A stretch of 64,000 nucleotides of DNA from Pseudomonas sp. MAG733B (GCF_036884845.1 NZ_CP145732.1:2914001-2978000); one strand, 5' to 3'. Counted from the first letter of the stretch, positions 7,900-20,098 are shown. Translations and numbers: made by a program. The notes: a model not told the origin generated them from the letters alone.

Positions 7900-9348
7900 A
7901 TGACCACGCTTGCAAAGACACTGGCCACCGACAAGGCTGACATTCGCTTGAGCACGCGCAAACAGCCGTTCAACCTGCTGCGCTGGTTTTCGCTGATCAG
8001 CATGGCGGTGATCGGCACCGTGGCGGTGGCGTTGGGTTCGGTGTCAACCAAATTCGTGATTACCGAAAGCGTGCAACGCGATGCGCTGTTGACGTCGCAA
8101 TTCATCCAGGCGATCGCCTCCGCCGAGGTGCGCCACGTGTCGATTCCCAACGTGCGGACCATGGGCGAGCTGCTCGACCCGCGCAAGGACCGCGACTTTC
8201 CCGAGGTTGACCCGCTGGCCCGCGCCAACGCCCGGGGCGAATTCCTCGATCACATCGAACACTTGCCGGACGTGATCCTCGCCAACATCTATGCCCCCGA
8301 CCGCATGATCATCTGGTCGACCAATCCGGCCCTGATGGGCACCACGATTCATGTCGATGACGATCTGGACCAGGCCTTCGCTTCGAAGCAGCCCGTGTCG
8401 GCCAGTTATCACGATGTCGACCATGCGCGCATGGAACAGAAGTTCATCACGCCACCGGAATACATCTTCATCGAAAACTACATTCCGCTGTTCGATGCCG
8501 ACGGCAACAACGTCACGGCAATGGTCGAGATCTACAAGGAGCCCAAGGACCTGATCAGTCGCATGGAGCGCGGGCTGGTGTTGATCTGGCTGGCCACGGC
8601 GTTGGGTGGCGGGCTGATTTACCTGGGGTTGTACTGGATCGTGCGCCGGGCGGCGATTCTGCTGGCGACCCAGCAAAAGCAACTGATCACCAACGAAACC
8701 TTTGTCGCCTTGGGCGAGATGTCATCGGCGGTGGCTCATAGCCTGCGCAATCCATTGGCGACCATTCGCTCCAGCGCCGAGCTGGCACTGGAATTCGACA
8801 GTGGTCCGGCGCACAAGAACATCAACGACATCATCGGTCAGGTCGATCGCATGTCGAAGTGGGTACGCGAGTTGTTGCAATCCTTGCGACCGCTCAATGA
8901 CGATGCCGAACCGGTCAACCTGGTAGCGTCGTTGCACGACAGCCTCATGGCGTTCGAGCAGCAGATTGCCAAGGGTCGGGTCAACGTAGTGTTCGAGCCC
9001 AAAGAGACACCGATGGTGTTGAGCCAGCAGGTGCAGCTCACGCAGATCCTCAACAGCTTGCTGGCCAATGCGCTGGAAGCGATGGACGAAGGCGGCACGC
9101 TGGCCATTACCCTGGAGCCGACCGATGCCCGTGGCGTGTGCGTGGTGGTCAGCGACACCGGCAAAGGCATGACCGAAGAACAGCGCGCCATGGCGTTCCG
9201 TCCGTTCTTCACCACCAAGCAGGGTGGGCTCGGCGTCGGGTTGGTGCTGGTCAAGCGGATCATGGAACGCTTCGGCGGCTCGGTGACCCTCGATAGCCGC
9301 GAAGGCGAGGGCACCAGTGTCCGTCTGTCGTTCAAGTTGGTTCCCTGA
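7900..9348 (+). CDS. mnxS1: Membrane sensor histidine kinase, MnxS1-like
   Basis: The start chosen is the ATG at 7900, giving 482 residues; an in-frame extension to 7612 has no support. One TM helix lies at about 28-50. A ~170-residue periplasmic sensor domain follows, then a second TM at about 228-252, an HisKA domain with His280 (AHSLRNP), and an HATPase domain with DTGKGMT and GGLGVGLVLVKRIMERFGG. It is a close paralogue of the kinase at 13577, sharing the sensor and TM layout. With that kinase and the sigma54 regulator at 15039 it matches the MnxS1/MnxS2/MnxR set needed for Mn(II) oxidation in P. putida GB-1. The gene name is by this arrangement, not by alignment. Confidence 0.7.
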   Translation: MTTLAKTLATDKADIRLSTRKQPFNLLRWFSLISMAVIGTVAVALGSVSTKFVITESVQRDALLTSQFIQAIASAEVRHVSIPNVRTMGELLDPRKDRDFPEVDPLARANARGEFLDHIEHLPDVILANIYAPDRMIIWSTNPALMGTTIHVDDDLDQAFASKQPVSASYHDVDHARMEQKFITPPEYIFIENYIPLFDADGNNVTAMVEIYKEPKDLISRMERGLVLIWLATALGGGLIYLGLYWIVRRAAILLATQQKQLITNETFVALGEMSSAVAHSLRNPLATIRSSAELALEFDSGPAHKNINDIIGQVDRMSKWVRELLQSLRPLNDDAEPVNLVASLHDSLMAFEQQIAKGRVNVVFEPKETPMVLSQQVQLTQILNSLLANALEAMDEGGTLAITLEPTDARGVCVVVSDTGKGMTEEQRAMAFRPFFTTKQGGLGVGLVLVKRIMERFGGSVTLDSREGEGTSVRLSFKLVP

Positions 9349-9352
9349 CAAT

Positions 9353-9401
9353 GGGGGCGAACTTTCCCCGTTAGCGGGTGTCATTCCCCAGTCGTTTTCC
9401 C
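9353..9401. promoter_or_regulatory. CTTTCCCC boxes upstream of the multicopper oxidase
   Basis: GGGG-N9-TCCCC spanning 9353-9369 and containing CTTTCCCC (9362-9369), with half sites ATTCCCC (9383-9389) and TTTTCCC (9395-9401). They lie about 75-125 bases upstream of the sigma54 promoter at 9478 and repeat the motif seen at 7744-7829. Confidence 0.55.
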
Positions 9402-9477
9402 AAGGCATGGCACATTGATGTTGATAAGCCATTGTTTTGTTGGTTATTAATACTTTTGTAAAAAGCAGTTACAAATT

Positions 9478-9493
9478 TGGCGAGCTCCTTGCA
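9478..9493 (+). promoter_or_regulatory. Sigma54 promoter for the multicopper oxidase
   Basis: TGGCGAGCTCCTTGCA matches the -24 TGG/-12 TTGCA pattern with correct spacing. Initiation is predicted about 30 bases before the ATG at 9535. Confidence 0.75.
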
Positions 9494-9534
9494 AAACCCC
9501 CATCACCCCCTTCACGCATACGAGGCGGCTGGTG

Positions 9535-12342
<2,808 letters not shown>

Positions 12343-12359
12343 ACCGGGAGGGTGTCGAC

Positions 12360-13475
12360 ATGAAGCCGCATACACCACGCACACGTGCCTTGGGCATGCA
12401 TCTGGTACTGGTGCTGGCGACCTGTTTGCTGGCCAGCCAGCTACTGGTCGCCAACCCGGCGCCGCCGACACCCGAACCCACCCCCGCACCGGCCGCCACG
12501 GCGGCTACGGCATCCACCTCGCAATCCGCCACCCCGTGGGGTGGCGACTATTTCCCCAACACGCTGCTGACTGACCAGAACGGTCGGCAGGTGCGTTTTT
12601 TCGATGACCTGATCAAGGGCAAGGTGGTGGTGATCAACTTCATCTTCACCTCGTGCAGCGACTCTTGTCCGCTGGAAACCGCACGCCTGCGCCAGGTGCA
12701 AAAGTTGCTCGGCGACCGGGTCGGCAAGGACATCTTTTTCTACTCCATCAGCATCGATCCGTTGAGCGATACCCCAGCGGTGCTCAAGGCCTATGCGCAA
12801 CGCTTCCAGGTCGGGCCGGGCTGGCAGTTCCTCACCGGGGAATTTGCCGACGTCACCGAACTGCGGCAGAAGCTCGGTTTGTTCATCGAAGGCGTCGACA
12901 ACGGTCGCAGCAAAGACCACAACCTGAGCCTGATCGTCGGTAACCAGGAAACCGGACGCTGGATGAAAGCCTCGCCTTTCGAGAACCCGTGGATTCTGGC
13001 CGATCAATTGGCAAACACTTTGCATAACTGGAAACAACCGAGCATCGCGGAAAGTTACGCCAATGCTCCTGAAATTCGTCCGCCGAGTAATGGCGAAGAA
13101 CTGTTCCGCACCCGTTGTGCGTCGTGCCACAGCCTTGGCCCACTGGACGGGCAGGGCATCGGCCTGCGCAGCATTGGCCCGGACCTGATCGGCGTGACAC
13201 GCCAACGCGATCCGGCGTGGCTCAACCGCTGGATTCGTGAACCGGACCGCATGCTTGCCGAGAAAGACCCGATCGCCATGGAGCTGTTCGAACGCTTTGA
13301 CAAGATCCCCATGCCCAACCTGCGCATGGACGAGCATTCGGCGCAGTCGATCATTGAGTTTTTGCAAGAGGAAACCGATCGCCAACATCCGCCGGTAACA
13401 CCGTTGACCGCCGGTAACGAGGAGCCCGAACACCACCATGCCATTGCAGCTCCCGACCAGACCCGGGTGCAATAG
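12360..13475 (+). CDS. SCO1/SenC domain fused to cytochrome c
   Basis: The 371-residue product has an N-terminal signal anchor (about 12-31) and a Pro/Ala linker. A SCO1/SenC thioredoxin-like domain follows with the copper motif Cys99-x3-Cys103 and His187 (SKDHNLSLIV). The C-terminal class I cytochrome c domain has CASCH (253-257) and a likely axial Met318 in IPMPNL. The start at 12360 has GGGAGG eight bases upstream, 17 bases after the oxidase stop. SCO proteins deliver copper; the haem domain could accept electrons. Together they suggest copper loading and an electron outlet for the upstream oxidase. This partner role is inferred from position. Confidence 0.85.
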   Translation: MKPHTPRTRALGMHLVLVLATCLLASQLLVANPAPPTPEPTPAPAATAATASTSQSATPWGGDYFPNTLLTDQNGRQVRFFDDLIKGKVVVINFIFTSCSDSCPLETARLRQVQKLLGDRVGKDIFFYSISIDPLSDTPAVLKAYAQRFQVGPGWQFLTGEFADVTELRQKLGLFIEGVDNGRSKDHNLSLIVGNQETGRWMKASPFENPWILADQLANTLHNWKQPSIAESYANAPEIRPPSNGEELFRTRCASCHSLGPLDGQGIGLRSIGPDLIGVTRQRDPAWLNRWIREPDRMLAEKDPIAMELFERFDKIPMPNLRMDEHSAQSIIEFLQEETDRQHPPVTPLTAGNEEPEHHHAIAAPDQTRVQ

Positions 13476-13498
13476 TGGCGAAATACCTCCATTGCTCA

Positions 13499-13516
13499 GG
13501 CATTGCGATCAATGCC
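13499..13516. promoter_or_regulatory. Perfect inverted repeat upstream of mnxS2
   Basis: GGCATTG-CGAT-CAATGCC lies about 60 bases before the mnxS2 start in the only gap of this gene string. Possible operator or mRNA hairpin. It does not match the GGGGAAAG boxes, and no sigma54 promoter was found here. Confidence 0.35.
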
Positions 13517-13576
13517 ACCTACACTGATTCGAAACACGGCTGAAAAGGCTTGAATACCAGCAACCAGGACAGTCCC

Positions 13577-15070
13577 ATGCAGACACTGGACGAACAAAAA
13601 AAACCTGCGCCGAGTGCACCGGCAGCAGAAGGCAAGGATTGGCGGCCGCCGTTCAATCTGGTGCGCTGGTTCTCGTTGGCGAGCTTTTTCATCATTGCCG
13701 CGGTGGCGCTGGGGCTGGGCTACATTTCCACGCGTTTTGTGGTGGAAGAGAGTATCGAGCGCGATTCAATGCTGACCGCGCAGTTTGTTCAGGCCATTGG
13801 CGAGGCCGAAATTCGTCATGCCCAGATCACGCCGACCCGGACCATGGGCGAGATGCTCGACCCGCGGGATGAAAACGCTTACCCCGATGTCGATCCAGCG
13901 GCCCGTGCATCTTCGCGCATCGAGTTTCTCGACCATGTGGAGCATCTGCCGGACATTCTGCTGGCCACGGTCTATGCGCTGGATCGCACGGTGGTGTGGT
14001 CGACCAACCCGGAACTGATCGGCGTGAAGATTGAAGACGACGAAGAGCTGGACGAGTCCTTCGAAATGAAGGAACCGGTGTCCACCAGTTACCACGAAAT
14101 CGATGAGGAGCGTCCCGAGCAACGTTTGCTGCGTGAACCGCAATACCTGTTCATCGAGAACTACATCCCGATGTTCAACGCCGACAAAAGCAAAGTGATT
14201 GCCATGGTCGAAATCTACAAGGAGCCGGCGGATCTGGTGGAACGCATCCAGCGCGGGTTCAAGTCGATCTGGCTGGCGACCCTGCTCGGTGGCGCGGCGA
14301 TTTACCTCGGACTGTTCTGGATCGTGCGGCGCGCGGCCATGCTGTTGCAGAGCCAGCAAAAACAACTGGTCGCCAACGAAACCTTTGTCGCGCTAGGGGA
14401 AATGTCCTCGGCGGTTGCCCACAGCCTGCGCAATCCGCTGGCGAACATCCGCTCCAGCGCCGAACTGGCCCAGGAAATCGCCAGCCAGAGCGCGCAGAAA
14501 AACATCGGCGACATCATCAGTCAGGTCGACCGCATGTCACGCTGGGTCCGCGAGTTGCTGGTGTCGTTGCGCCCGGTCAATGACGACTACGAAGAGGTCG
14601 ATCTGGTGCTGGCCATCGACGATACCCTCGGCGCCTTTGAACCGCTGATCAAACGCTCGAACGTCGAGGTGCGCTTCACGCCGAAAAGCGTTCCACCGGT
14701 CGTCAGCCAACAGGTGCTGCTCACGCAGATTCTCAATAGCCTGTTTGCCAATGCCCTGGAAGCCATGCCCAAGGGCGGAGTGTTGAGTATCGAGATTGAA
14801 ACACCGGCGCCGGGGCAGGTATGCATGATCCTCAACGACACCGGCAAAGGCATGACCAAGCAGCAACAGCAAATGGTCTTCAAGCCGTTTTTCACCACCA
14901 AACAAGGAGGGTTGGGCGTAGGCCTGGCCCTGGTCAAAAGAATAATGGAGCGTTTCGAAGGTTCGGTCGAACTGACCAGCCAGGAGCAGGAAGGAACCCG
15001 CGTAAGTCTGAACTTTAAAGTAGCAACGGGAGGGGAATATGGAGCACAGCATACTGCTGGTCGAGGATGA
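13577..15070 (+). CDS. mnxS2: Membrane sensor histidine kinase, MnxS2-like
   Basis: The 497-residue product starts at ATG 13577 (AGGA seven bases upstream); a TTG 27 bases earlier is less likely. Layout: TM at about 29-52, periplasmic sensor region, TM at about 230-252, HisKA with His282 (AHSLRNPLANIRSS), and HATPase with NDTGKGMT and GGLGVGLALVKRIMERFEG. It is highly similar to the kinase at 7900 throughout, including the periplasmic part (FLDHVEHLPDILLATVYALD versus FLDHIEHLPDVILANIYAPD), so the pair arose by duplication. It overlaps the regulator gene by 32 bases, indicating co-translation. Confidence 0.72.
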   Translation: MQTLDEQKKPAPSAPAAEGKDWRPPFNLVRWFSLASFFIIAAVALGLGYISTRFVVEESIERDSMLTAQFVQAIGEAEIRHAQITPTRTMGEMLDPRDENAYPDVDPAARASSRIEFLDHVEHLPDILLATVYALDRTVVWSTNPELIGVKIEDDEELDESFEMKEPVSTSYHEIDEERPEQRLLREPQYLFIENYIPMFNADKSKVIAMVEIYKEPADLVERIQRGFKSIWLATLLGGAAIYLGLFWIVRRAAMLLQSQQKQLVANETFVALGEMSSAVAHSLRNPLANIRSSAELAQEIASQSAQKNIGDIISQVDRMSRWVRELLVSLRPVNDDYEEVDLVLAIDDTLGAFEPLIKRSNVEVRFTPKSVPPVVSQQVLLTQILNSLFANALEAMPKGGVLSIEIETPAPGQVCMILNDTGKGMTKQQQQMVFKPFFTTKQGGLGVGLALVKRIMERFEGSVELTSQEQEGTRVSLNFKVATGGEYGAQHTAGRG

Positions 15071-16469
15071 TGAACTCCTCGCCGAGAATATTCAGACTTA
15101 CCTGGAGCGCAAGGACTTCGAGGTGACTGTCTGCCACTCGGCTGAAGACGCACTGGATCAATTGAAGACGTTCTTGCCTGACGTGGTGCTGACCGATAAC
15201 TCGTTGCCGGGCATGAGTGGTCACGATCTGATCCAGAAGCTGCGCATCAACGCGCCGGATCTGAAAGTGATCATGATGACCGGCTACGGCAACGTCGAAG
15301 ACGCCGTCGTGGCGATGAAGGAAGGCGCGTTCCACTACGTGACCAAACCCGTGGCTTTGCCGGAGCTCAAGTTGCTGCTGGACAAGGCGTTGGCCACCGA
15401 ACGCATGGAACGCACGCTGTCGTTCTATCAGGAACGCGAAGCGCAGAAATCCGGGGTTCAGGCACTGATCGGTGATTCCGCGCCGATGGTCTACCTCAAG
15501 GGCACCATCGCCCAATTGCTCGACGCCGAACGCCGAATGGCCAACTCCGACCTGCCGCCGGTGCTGGTGGAAGGCGAGACCGGCACCGGTAAGGAACTGG
15601 TGGCCCGCGCCCTGCATTTCGATGGCCCGCGCAGCAAAGGGCCGTTCATTGAGTTCAACTGCGCCTCGATTCCTTCCAACCTGGTGGAGTCGGAGCTGTT
15701 CGGCCACGAGAAGGGCGCCTTCACCGACGCCAAGGATCGTCGCGTGGGGTTGGTGGAGGCGGCCGACGGCGGCACACTGTTCCTCGATGAAGTAGGGGAA
15801 ATGGATCTGATTCTGCAGGCCAAGCTGCTGAAGTTGCTGGAAGACCGGACCATCCGCCGGGTCGGTTCGGTGAAGGAGCGCAAAGTCGATCTGCGGGTGA
15901 TCAGCGCCACCAACTGCAACCTCGAACAGATGGTCCAGCAGGGCAAGTTCCGCCGCGACCTGTTTTTCCGCCTGCGCATCATTTCGATCAAGGTGCCGCG
16001 CCTGTATGCCCGGGGTGAAGACATTCTGTTGCTGGCCCGGCATTTCCTGGGCACCCACGGCAAACGCTATGGCAAACCGCACCTGCGCTTCAGCGATCAG
16101 GCCGAAGATCTTCTGCTCAATTACACCTGGCCGGGCAATGTGCGGGAATTGCGCAACATGCTCGAACAGACCGTGCTGCTGGCCCAGAGCGACACCATTG
16201 CGGCCCATCAGTTGAATGTGTGCCTGAGCCTGGTGGATGAGCCGGCGATGTTTCAACACGAAATGCCACCCAGCGAACCGCGTCCGATCTACAACGGCAC
16301 CGAGTCGATGAACCTGCCGGAAGTCGAGCGTGACATGGTACGCAAGATGCTCGACAAGACCGACTGGAACGTCACCAAGTCCGCACGGCTGCTGGGCCTG
16401 AGCCGCGACATGCTGCGTTACCGGATCGAAAAACTGGGCCTGGCGCGTCCGGACAAACGGCAGTGGTAG
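15039..16469 (+). CDS. mnxR: Sigma54-dependent NtrC-family response regulator, MnxR-like
   Basis: Receiver domain 1-120 has acidic Asp10/Asp11, phosphoacceptor Asp53, Thr81 and Lys103. The AAA+ domain has Walker A GETGTGKE (179-186), the sigma54-contact loop GAFTDA (226-231, usual form GAFTGA) and Walker B GGTLFLDE (244-251). A FIS-type helix-turn-helix lies at about 440-470 (KSARLLGLSRDMLRYRIEKLGL). GGGAGG precedes the ATG, which lies inside mnxS2. The product activates sigma54 promoters when phosphorylated; two such promoters lie in this locus (9478 and 7691). Naming follows the MnxS1/S2/R arrangement. Confidence 0.75.
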   Translation: MEHSILLVEDDELLAENIQTYLERKDFEVTVCHSAEDALDQLKTFLPDVVLTDNSLPGMSGHDLIQKLRINAPDLKVIMMTGYGNVEDAVVAMKEGAFHYVTKPVALPELKLLLDKALATERMERTLSFYQEREAQKSGVQALIGDSAPMVYLKGTIAQLLDAERRMANSDLPPVLVEGETGTGKELVARALHFDGPRSKGPFIEFNCASIPSNLVESELFGHEKGAFTDAKDRRVGLVEAADGGTLFLDEVGEMDLILQAKLLKLLEDRTIRRVGSVKERKVDLRVISATNCNLEQMVQQGKFRRDLFFRLRIISIKVPRLYARGEDILLLARHFLGTHGKRYGKPHLRFSDQAEDLLLNYTWPGNVRELRNMLEQTVLLAQSDTIAAHQLNVCLSLVDEPAMFQHEMPPSEPRPIYNGTESMNLPEVERDMVRKMLDKTDWNVTKSARLLGLSRDMLRYRIEKLGLARPDKRQW

Positions 16470-16475
16470 CGTTGC

Positions 16476-16859
16476 CTACAAGGCCGGGCTCTGCCCGCTC
16501 AAGCACGCCAGCATGCAGGTCGGGTCGATGACCTCCTGGTTCACGTAGACGCCGCGCTCCTCATCGTAGGTGCGAATGAACACACGAACGGTGGCATCGG
16601 CTACCGTCGGCAACCGCGAGTCGGAAAACACGTGCTCGCTGGACACCGGGATGAACGTCTGGGGTGACGTCGAAATGTAGGCCCCCGGTGGCACTGTGCT
16701 CAGTGAGGGCGGCGCGGGGTGGGCGAAGGGTTGGTCGGCCCCGTAATAGTGGAATTCAGTGGTCGATTGGTCGGTTTGCATCAGGCTGTCGTCCGCCTGT
16801 GCCCAAGTGGCGGTGGTCAGGCAAAGGGCAAGCAACAGCGTTTGTTCGGTCTTCTTCAT
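16476..16859 (-). CDS. Small exported protein of unknown function
   Basis: The 127-residue product starts at 16859. A longer frame to 16904 lacks a ribosome site and would bury the signal peptide. The signal (LLLALCLTTATWAQA) is followed by DDSLMQTDQSTTEFHYY, a Pro-rich stretch, and a segment VRVFIRTYDEERGVYVNQEVIDP ending in CMLAC, a possible disulfide. It is convergent with mnxR with only six bases between stops. No known family was recognised. Location beside the Mnx-type cluster is suggestive only. Confidence 0.65.
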   Translation of the reverse strand: MKKTEQTLLLALCLTTATWAQADDSLMQTDQSTTEFHYYGADQPFAHPAPPSLSTVPPGAYISTSPQTFIPVSSEHVFSDSRLPTVADATVRVFIRTYDEERGVYVNQEVIDPTCMLACLSGQSPAL

Positions 16860-17036
16860 GGCAGCACCTGCGGCATCGGATTTCGCGCATATCCCCAAGG
16901 CCATTAACTATAGCGTTCCCGTGGGCAAGCGTCGGCGGGGTGCGGTTTACAAGATCGCAACAAAAGCCTGATGGGGCTGTTTCAAACCATGATCTAGACT
17001 CGGGCCTCAATCAAAGACCCGATACTGGAGCGTGCA

Positions 17037-17843
17037 ATGGAATTGCCAACAAAAGAAAACGCCATCGCCAGCAACCGCGAGGCCTGGAACGACTCTGCCC
17101 GCCACCACAAAGACTCTCCTGAATGGCAAGTGCACTGGAATGCGGTGGCTCATGCGGATTTTTCTTGCCTGGATGACACCCTGACCGGTGTGCTGACCGA
17201 GGTCGGTGTCGACGGCAAGGACGTGGTGCAACTGGGCTGTAACAATGGCCGTGAAAGCCTTTCCCTGTTTGCCTTGGGCGCCCGGCTGGTGGTGGGTGTC
17301 GACCAGTCTGTGGCGTTTCTCGAACAGGCGCGGGAACTGGCATCGCGTTCACCTCATGCACCAACGTTCATCGAGGCCGACATTCATCACTTGCCCGGTG
17401 AGCTGCATGAGCGTTTTGATGTGGCGCTGATCACCATCGGCGTATTGGGCTGGATGCCGGACATCGGCGAATTCTTCCGCCATGTGGCGAAAGCCTTGAA
17501 ACCGGGCGGTGCGCTGGTGGTGTACGAAACCCATCCGTTCCTGGAAATGTTCGACCCCGAGGCAGCGGACCCTTATGGCTTGGCCAGTTCGTATTTTCGC
17601 CGTGAGCCGTTCGTGCAAAACGAACCGATCGTCTACGAAGGAAAAGTCGAACAACAGGCTGCGCCGTCCTATTGGTTCGCCCACACCCTGGGCGACATTT
17701 TCAGCGCTGCCATTGCGGTAGGGCTACAGATCAGCCACTTCAAGGAGTATCCGCATTCCAACCGCGAGGAACTCTATGACCGCTATCAGCAGCAGGCCGC
17801 GCAGTTGCCGATGTGTTTTACGTGCGTGGCGGTCAAGCGCTGA
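17037..17843 (+). CDS. Class I SAM-dependent methyltransferase
   Basis: The 268-residue soluble protein has a Rossmann methyltransferase core. Motif I is VVQLGCNNGRESL (about 62-75), motif II GVDQS, a post-II acidic segment is FIEADIHHLPG, and motif IV is FDVALITIGVLGWMPD, followed by LKPGGALVVYETHPF. This pattern is typical of small-molecule or ubiquinone/tellurite-type methyltransferases. The substrate cannot be told. The start ATG follows GGAGCG. It is monocistronic and ends at a strong terminator. Confidence 0.85.
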   Translation: MELPTKENAIASNREAWNDSARHHKDSPEWQVHWNAVAHADFSCLDDTLTGVLTEVGVDGKDVVQLGCNNGRESLSLFALGARLVVGVDQSVAFLEQARELASRSPHAPTFIEADIHHLPGELHERFDVALITIGVLGWMPDIGEFFRHVAKALKPGGALVVYETHPFLEMFDPEAADPYGLASSYFRREPFVQNEPIVYEGKVEQQAAPSYWFAHTLGDIFSAAIAVGLQISHFKEYPHSNREELYDRYQQQAAQLPMCFTCVAVKR

Positions 17844-17854
17844 AGGTAAGGTCA

Positions 17855-17884
17855 CAAGCCGAAGCAATCGCTTCGGCTTGTTTT
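17855..17884. terminator. Bidirectional terminator
   Basis: An 11-base perfect stem CAAGCCGAAGC/GCTTCGGCTTG with loop AATC and a following T-rich run lies between the convergent methyltransferase and ppnN genes. Confidence 0.85.
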
Positions 17885-17891
17885 CCTTGGG

Positions 17892-19265
17892 TTACGCAAC
17901 CACCCGATAACACGGCACATACGCCGCACCACCAGGCAGTTTCATCCGGTGCTGGGCAACGAACGCCTTGAGCAACTGATCCAGCGGCTGCATGACCGCC
18001 GCATCGCCACGGATCTGGTACGGACCGTGTTGTTCGATCAGGCGAATGCCCTTGTCCTTGACGTTACCGGCGACGATGCCGGAGAACGCCCGACGCAGGT
18101 TGGCCGCCAGTTCGTGGGCCGGCAGGTCGCGGCTCAGTTTCAGGTTGGCCATGTTTTCGTGGGTCGGGTCGAACGGGCGCTGGAAGCCTTCGTCGATTTT
18201 CAGCAGCCAGTTGAAGTGGAACGCGTCGTTGCGTTCGCGGCGGAACTGCTTCACCGCTTTGAGACCCGCGGTCATCTGCCGGGCAACTTCGGCCGGATCG
18301 TCGATGATGATCTGGTAATGCTGCTTGGCGGCTTCACCCAGCGTGGCACCGACAAAGGCGTCCAGTTGCTCCAGGTACGGCGCGGCATGTTTCGGCCCGG
18401 TGAGGATGACCGGGAAGGGCAGGCCTTCGTTGTCCGGGTGCATCAGGATGCCGAGCAGGTACAGGAACTCTTCGGCCGTACCGGCACCGCCCGGGAAGAT
18501 GATGATGCCGTGGCCAACGCGGACGAAGGCTTCCAGGCGTTTCTCGATGTCCGGCAAGATCACCAGTTCGTTGACGATCGGGTTCGGTGCCTCGGCGGCA
18601 ATGATCCCGGGCTCGGTCAGGCCGAGGTAACGACCGCCGTGGATGCGCTGCTTGGCGTGGGCGATGGTCGCGCCTTTCATCGGGCCTTTCATCACGCCGG
18701 GGCCGCAACCGGTGCACACGTCCAGGCTGCGCAGGCCCAGTTCGTGGCCGACTTTCTTGGTGTATTTGTATTCTTCGGTGTTGATCGAGTGGCCACCCCA
18801 GCACACCACGATCTTCGGCTCGACGCCGGGGCGCAGGGTGCGGGCGTTTCGCAGCAGGTGGAAGACGTAGTCGCTGATGCCTTGGGAGGTGCTGAGGTCG
18901 ATGCGTTGGCTGTCGAGTTCGTTTTCGGTGTAGACGATGTCGCGCAGGGCGCTGAACAGCATTTCACGGGTGCTGGCGATCATTTCGCCGTCGACGAAGG
19001 CGTCGGCCGGGGCGTTCAGCAGTTCCAGGCGTACGCCGCGGTCTTGTTGGTGAATGCGGATTTCGAAGTCCTTGTAGGCTTCGAGGATGGTCTTGGCGTT
19101 ATCGACGTGGGCGCCGGTGTTGAGGATGGCCAGGGCGCATTGGCGGAAGATGTCGTAGGTGCTGCCGGATCCGGCTTCGCTCAGTTGCTGGACTTCCCGT
19201 TGGGAGAGCGTTTCCAGGCTGCCTTTCGGGCTGACCGAAGCGTTGATTACTTGTCGTTGGGTCAT
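17892..19265 (-). CDS. ppnN: Pyrimidine/purine-5'-nucleotide nucleosidase (YgdH/PpnN, LOG family)
   Basis: At 457 residues this matches the long LOG-family proteins. The central Rossmann-like domain carries VCWGGHSI, CTGCGPGVMKGPMKGA and the LOG signature FPGGAGTAEEFLYLLG. N- and C-terminal extensions (DUF4478- and DUF3412-type) flank it. The family hydrolyses nucleoside monophosphates to base plus ribose 5-phosphate and binds (p)ppGpp in E. coli. The start ATG lies 10 bases after GGATC. It is transcribed alone. Confidence 0.9.
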   Translation of the reverse strand: MTQRQVINASVSPKGSLETLSQREVQQLSEAGSGSTYDIFRQCALAILNTGAHVDNAKTILEAYKDFEIRIHQQDRGVRLELLNAPADAFVDGEMIASTREMLFSALRDIVYTENELDSQRIDLSTSQGISDYVFHLLRNARTLRPGVEPKIVVCWGGHSINTEEYKYTKKVGHELGLRSLDVCTGCGPGVMKGPMKGATIAHAKQRIHGGRYLGLTEPGIIAAEAPNPIVNELVILPDIEKRLEAFVRVGHGIIIFPGGAGTAEEFLYLLGILMHPDNEGLPFPVILTGPKHAAPYLEQLDAFVGATLGEAAKQHYQIIIDDPAEVARQMTAGLKAVKQFRRERNDAFHFNWLLKIDEGFQRPFDPTHENMANLKLSRDLPAHELAANLRRAFSGIVAGNVKDKGIRLIEQHGPYQIRGDAAVMQPLDQLLKAFVAQHRMKLPGGAAYVPCYRVVA

Positions 19266-19480
19266 TCAATGATCCTTAAAACGATGACATTCGCGCAGGA
19301 ACAACGAATGACATCCGAATAGTGTGTATCCATGAAAGAAGATGGCACGAACTGCGCGGTCTCGCCATGTCCCCGATTGACGATGAAAAGATGAAAAGGA
19401 GCCCCAGCATAGCTAAATCCCTCGCGGAGGCGATAATGGCCCGTTGTCTTTTTGCCTCTGACTCAAGGAAACCCGACGTA

Positions 19481-20008
19481 ATGTTCGAAATCCAGCCGAT
19501 GAACGCCGAGACCTACCGGCAACAGACGCGGCGCAGCACGCTGATCATTGCCCTGACTTTCGTGGCGTTGGCGATGGCGCTGTCCACGGCGGCGGTGGCG
19601 TTGTTCGGCGAACCCGGCGGGGACAACCTGCGGTTCAACATCGGCGGCGTGTTTGCCGCGGTGCTGCTGATGGCGGCGCTGATGCGCAAGGTGTTCTGGA
19701 CCCAGGAATGGATGGCGCCAGCGGTCTATAGTTGGCAACTCAAGCGTAGCCTGATGAGCGTGACCAATGTCATGCACCACGTTACGGCTGCCGTGGACGC
19801 GGGCGATCCGACCGCGATGAAGCTGCTGCGCTTCTATCATCTGGGGTTGAACCAGATGCACCAACTGGATGGTAACTCCAGCGACCATGGGCAATTACGC
19901 CGGGAAATGCAGGAGCACGAGGCGAAGATGCAAGCATTGGGGCTTGATCCCGAGCAGACGCGACTGGATCCGGCGTGGCTGGAGGCGGTGAAGCGCACAT
20001 CAGGCTAA
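19481..20008 (+). CDS. DUF3087 family membrane protein
   Basis: The 175-residue product starts at ATG 19481 (AAGGAAA upstream); the frame open from 19322 has no ribosome site. Two TM helices (about 20-42 and 52-70) precede a cytosolic helical part with TNVMHHVTAAVDAGDPTAMKLLRFYH and LGLDPEQTRLDPAWLEAV. Sequence and layout match DUF3087, a gamma-proteobacterial family of unknown role. Confidence 0.75.
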   Translation: MFEIQPMNAETYRQQTRRSTLIIALTFVALAMALSTAAVALFGEPGGDNLRFNIGGVFAAVLLMAALMRKVFWTQEWMAPAVYSWQLKRSLMSVTNVMHHVTAAVDAGDPTAMKLLRFYHLGLNQMHQLDGNSSDHGQLRREMQEHEAKMQALGLDPEQTRLDPAWLEAVKRTSG

Positions 20009-20098
20009 TCCCGATGGCGTGGCCGTCATGCGGCAGGCATAGTGAGTAAAAAACGAGCAGGAAGCCTCGTTTTTCACAACAATCAGGGAGCGAGTGTC

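Noticed and set aside
9409..9424. Alternative sigma54 promoter TGGCAC before the oxidase
   Set aside because: The -12 TTGC element is not at the required distance; the site at 9478-9493 fits better.
13476..13576. Sigma54 promoter for mnxS2
   Set aside because: TGGC and TTGC are both present but about five bases too far apart.
17949..19322. 457-codon frame opposite ppnN
   Set aside because: The LOG-family motif PGGAGTAEE lies on the minus strand; the plus frame has no recognisable domain.
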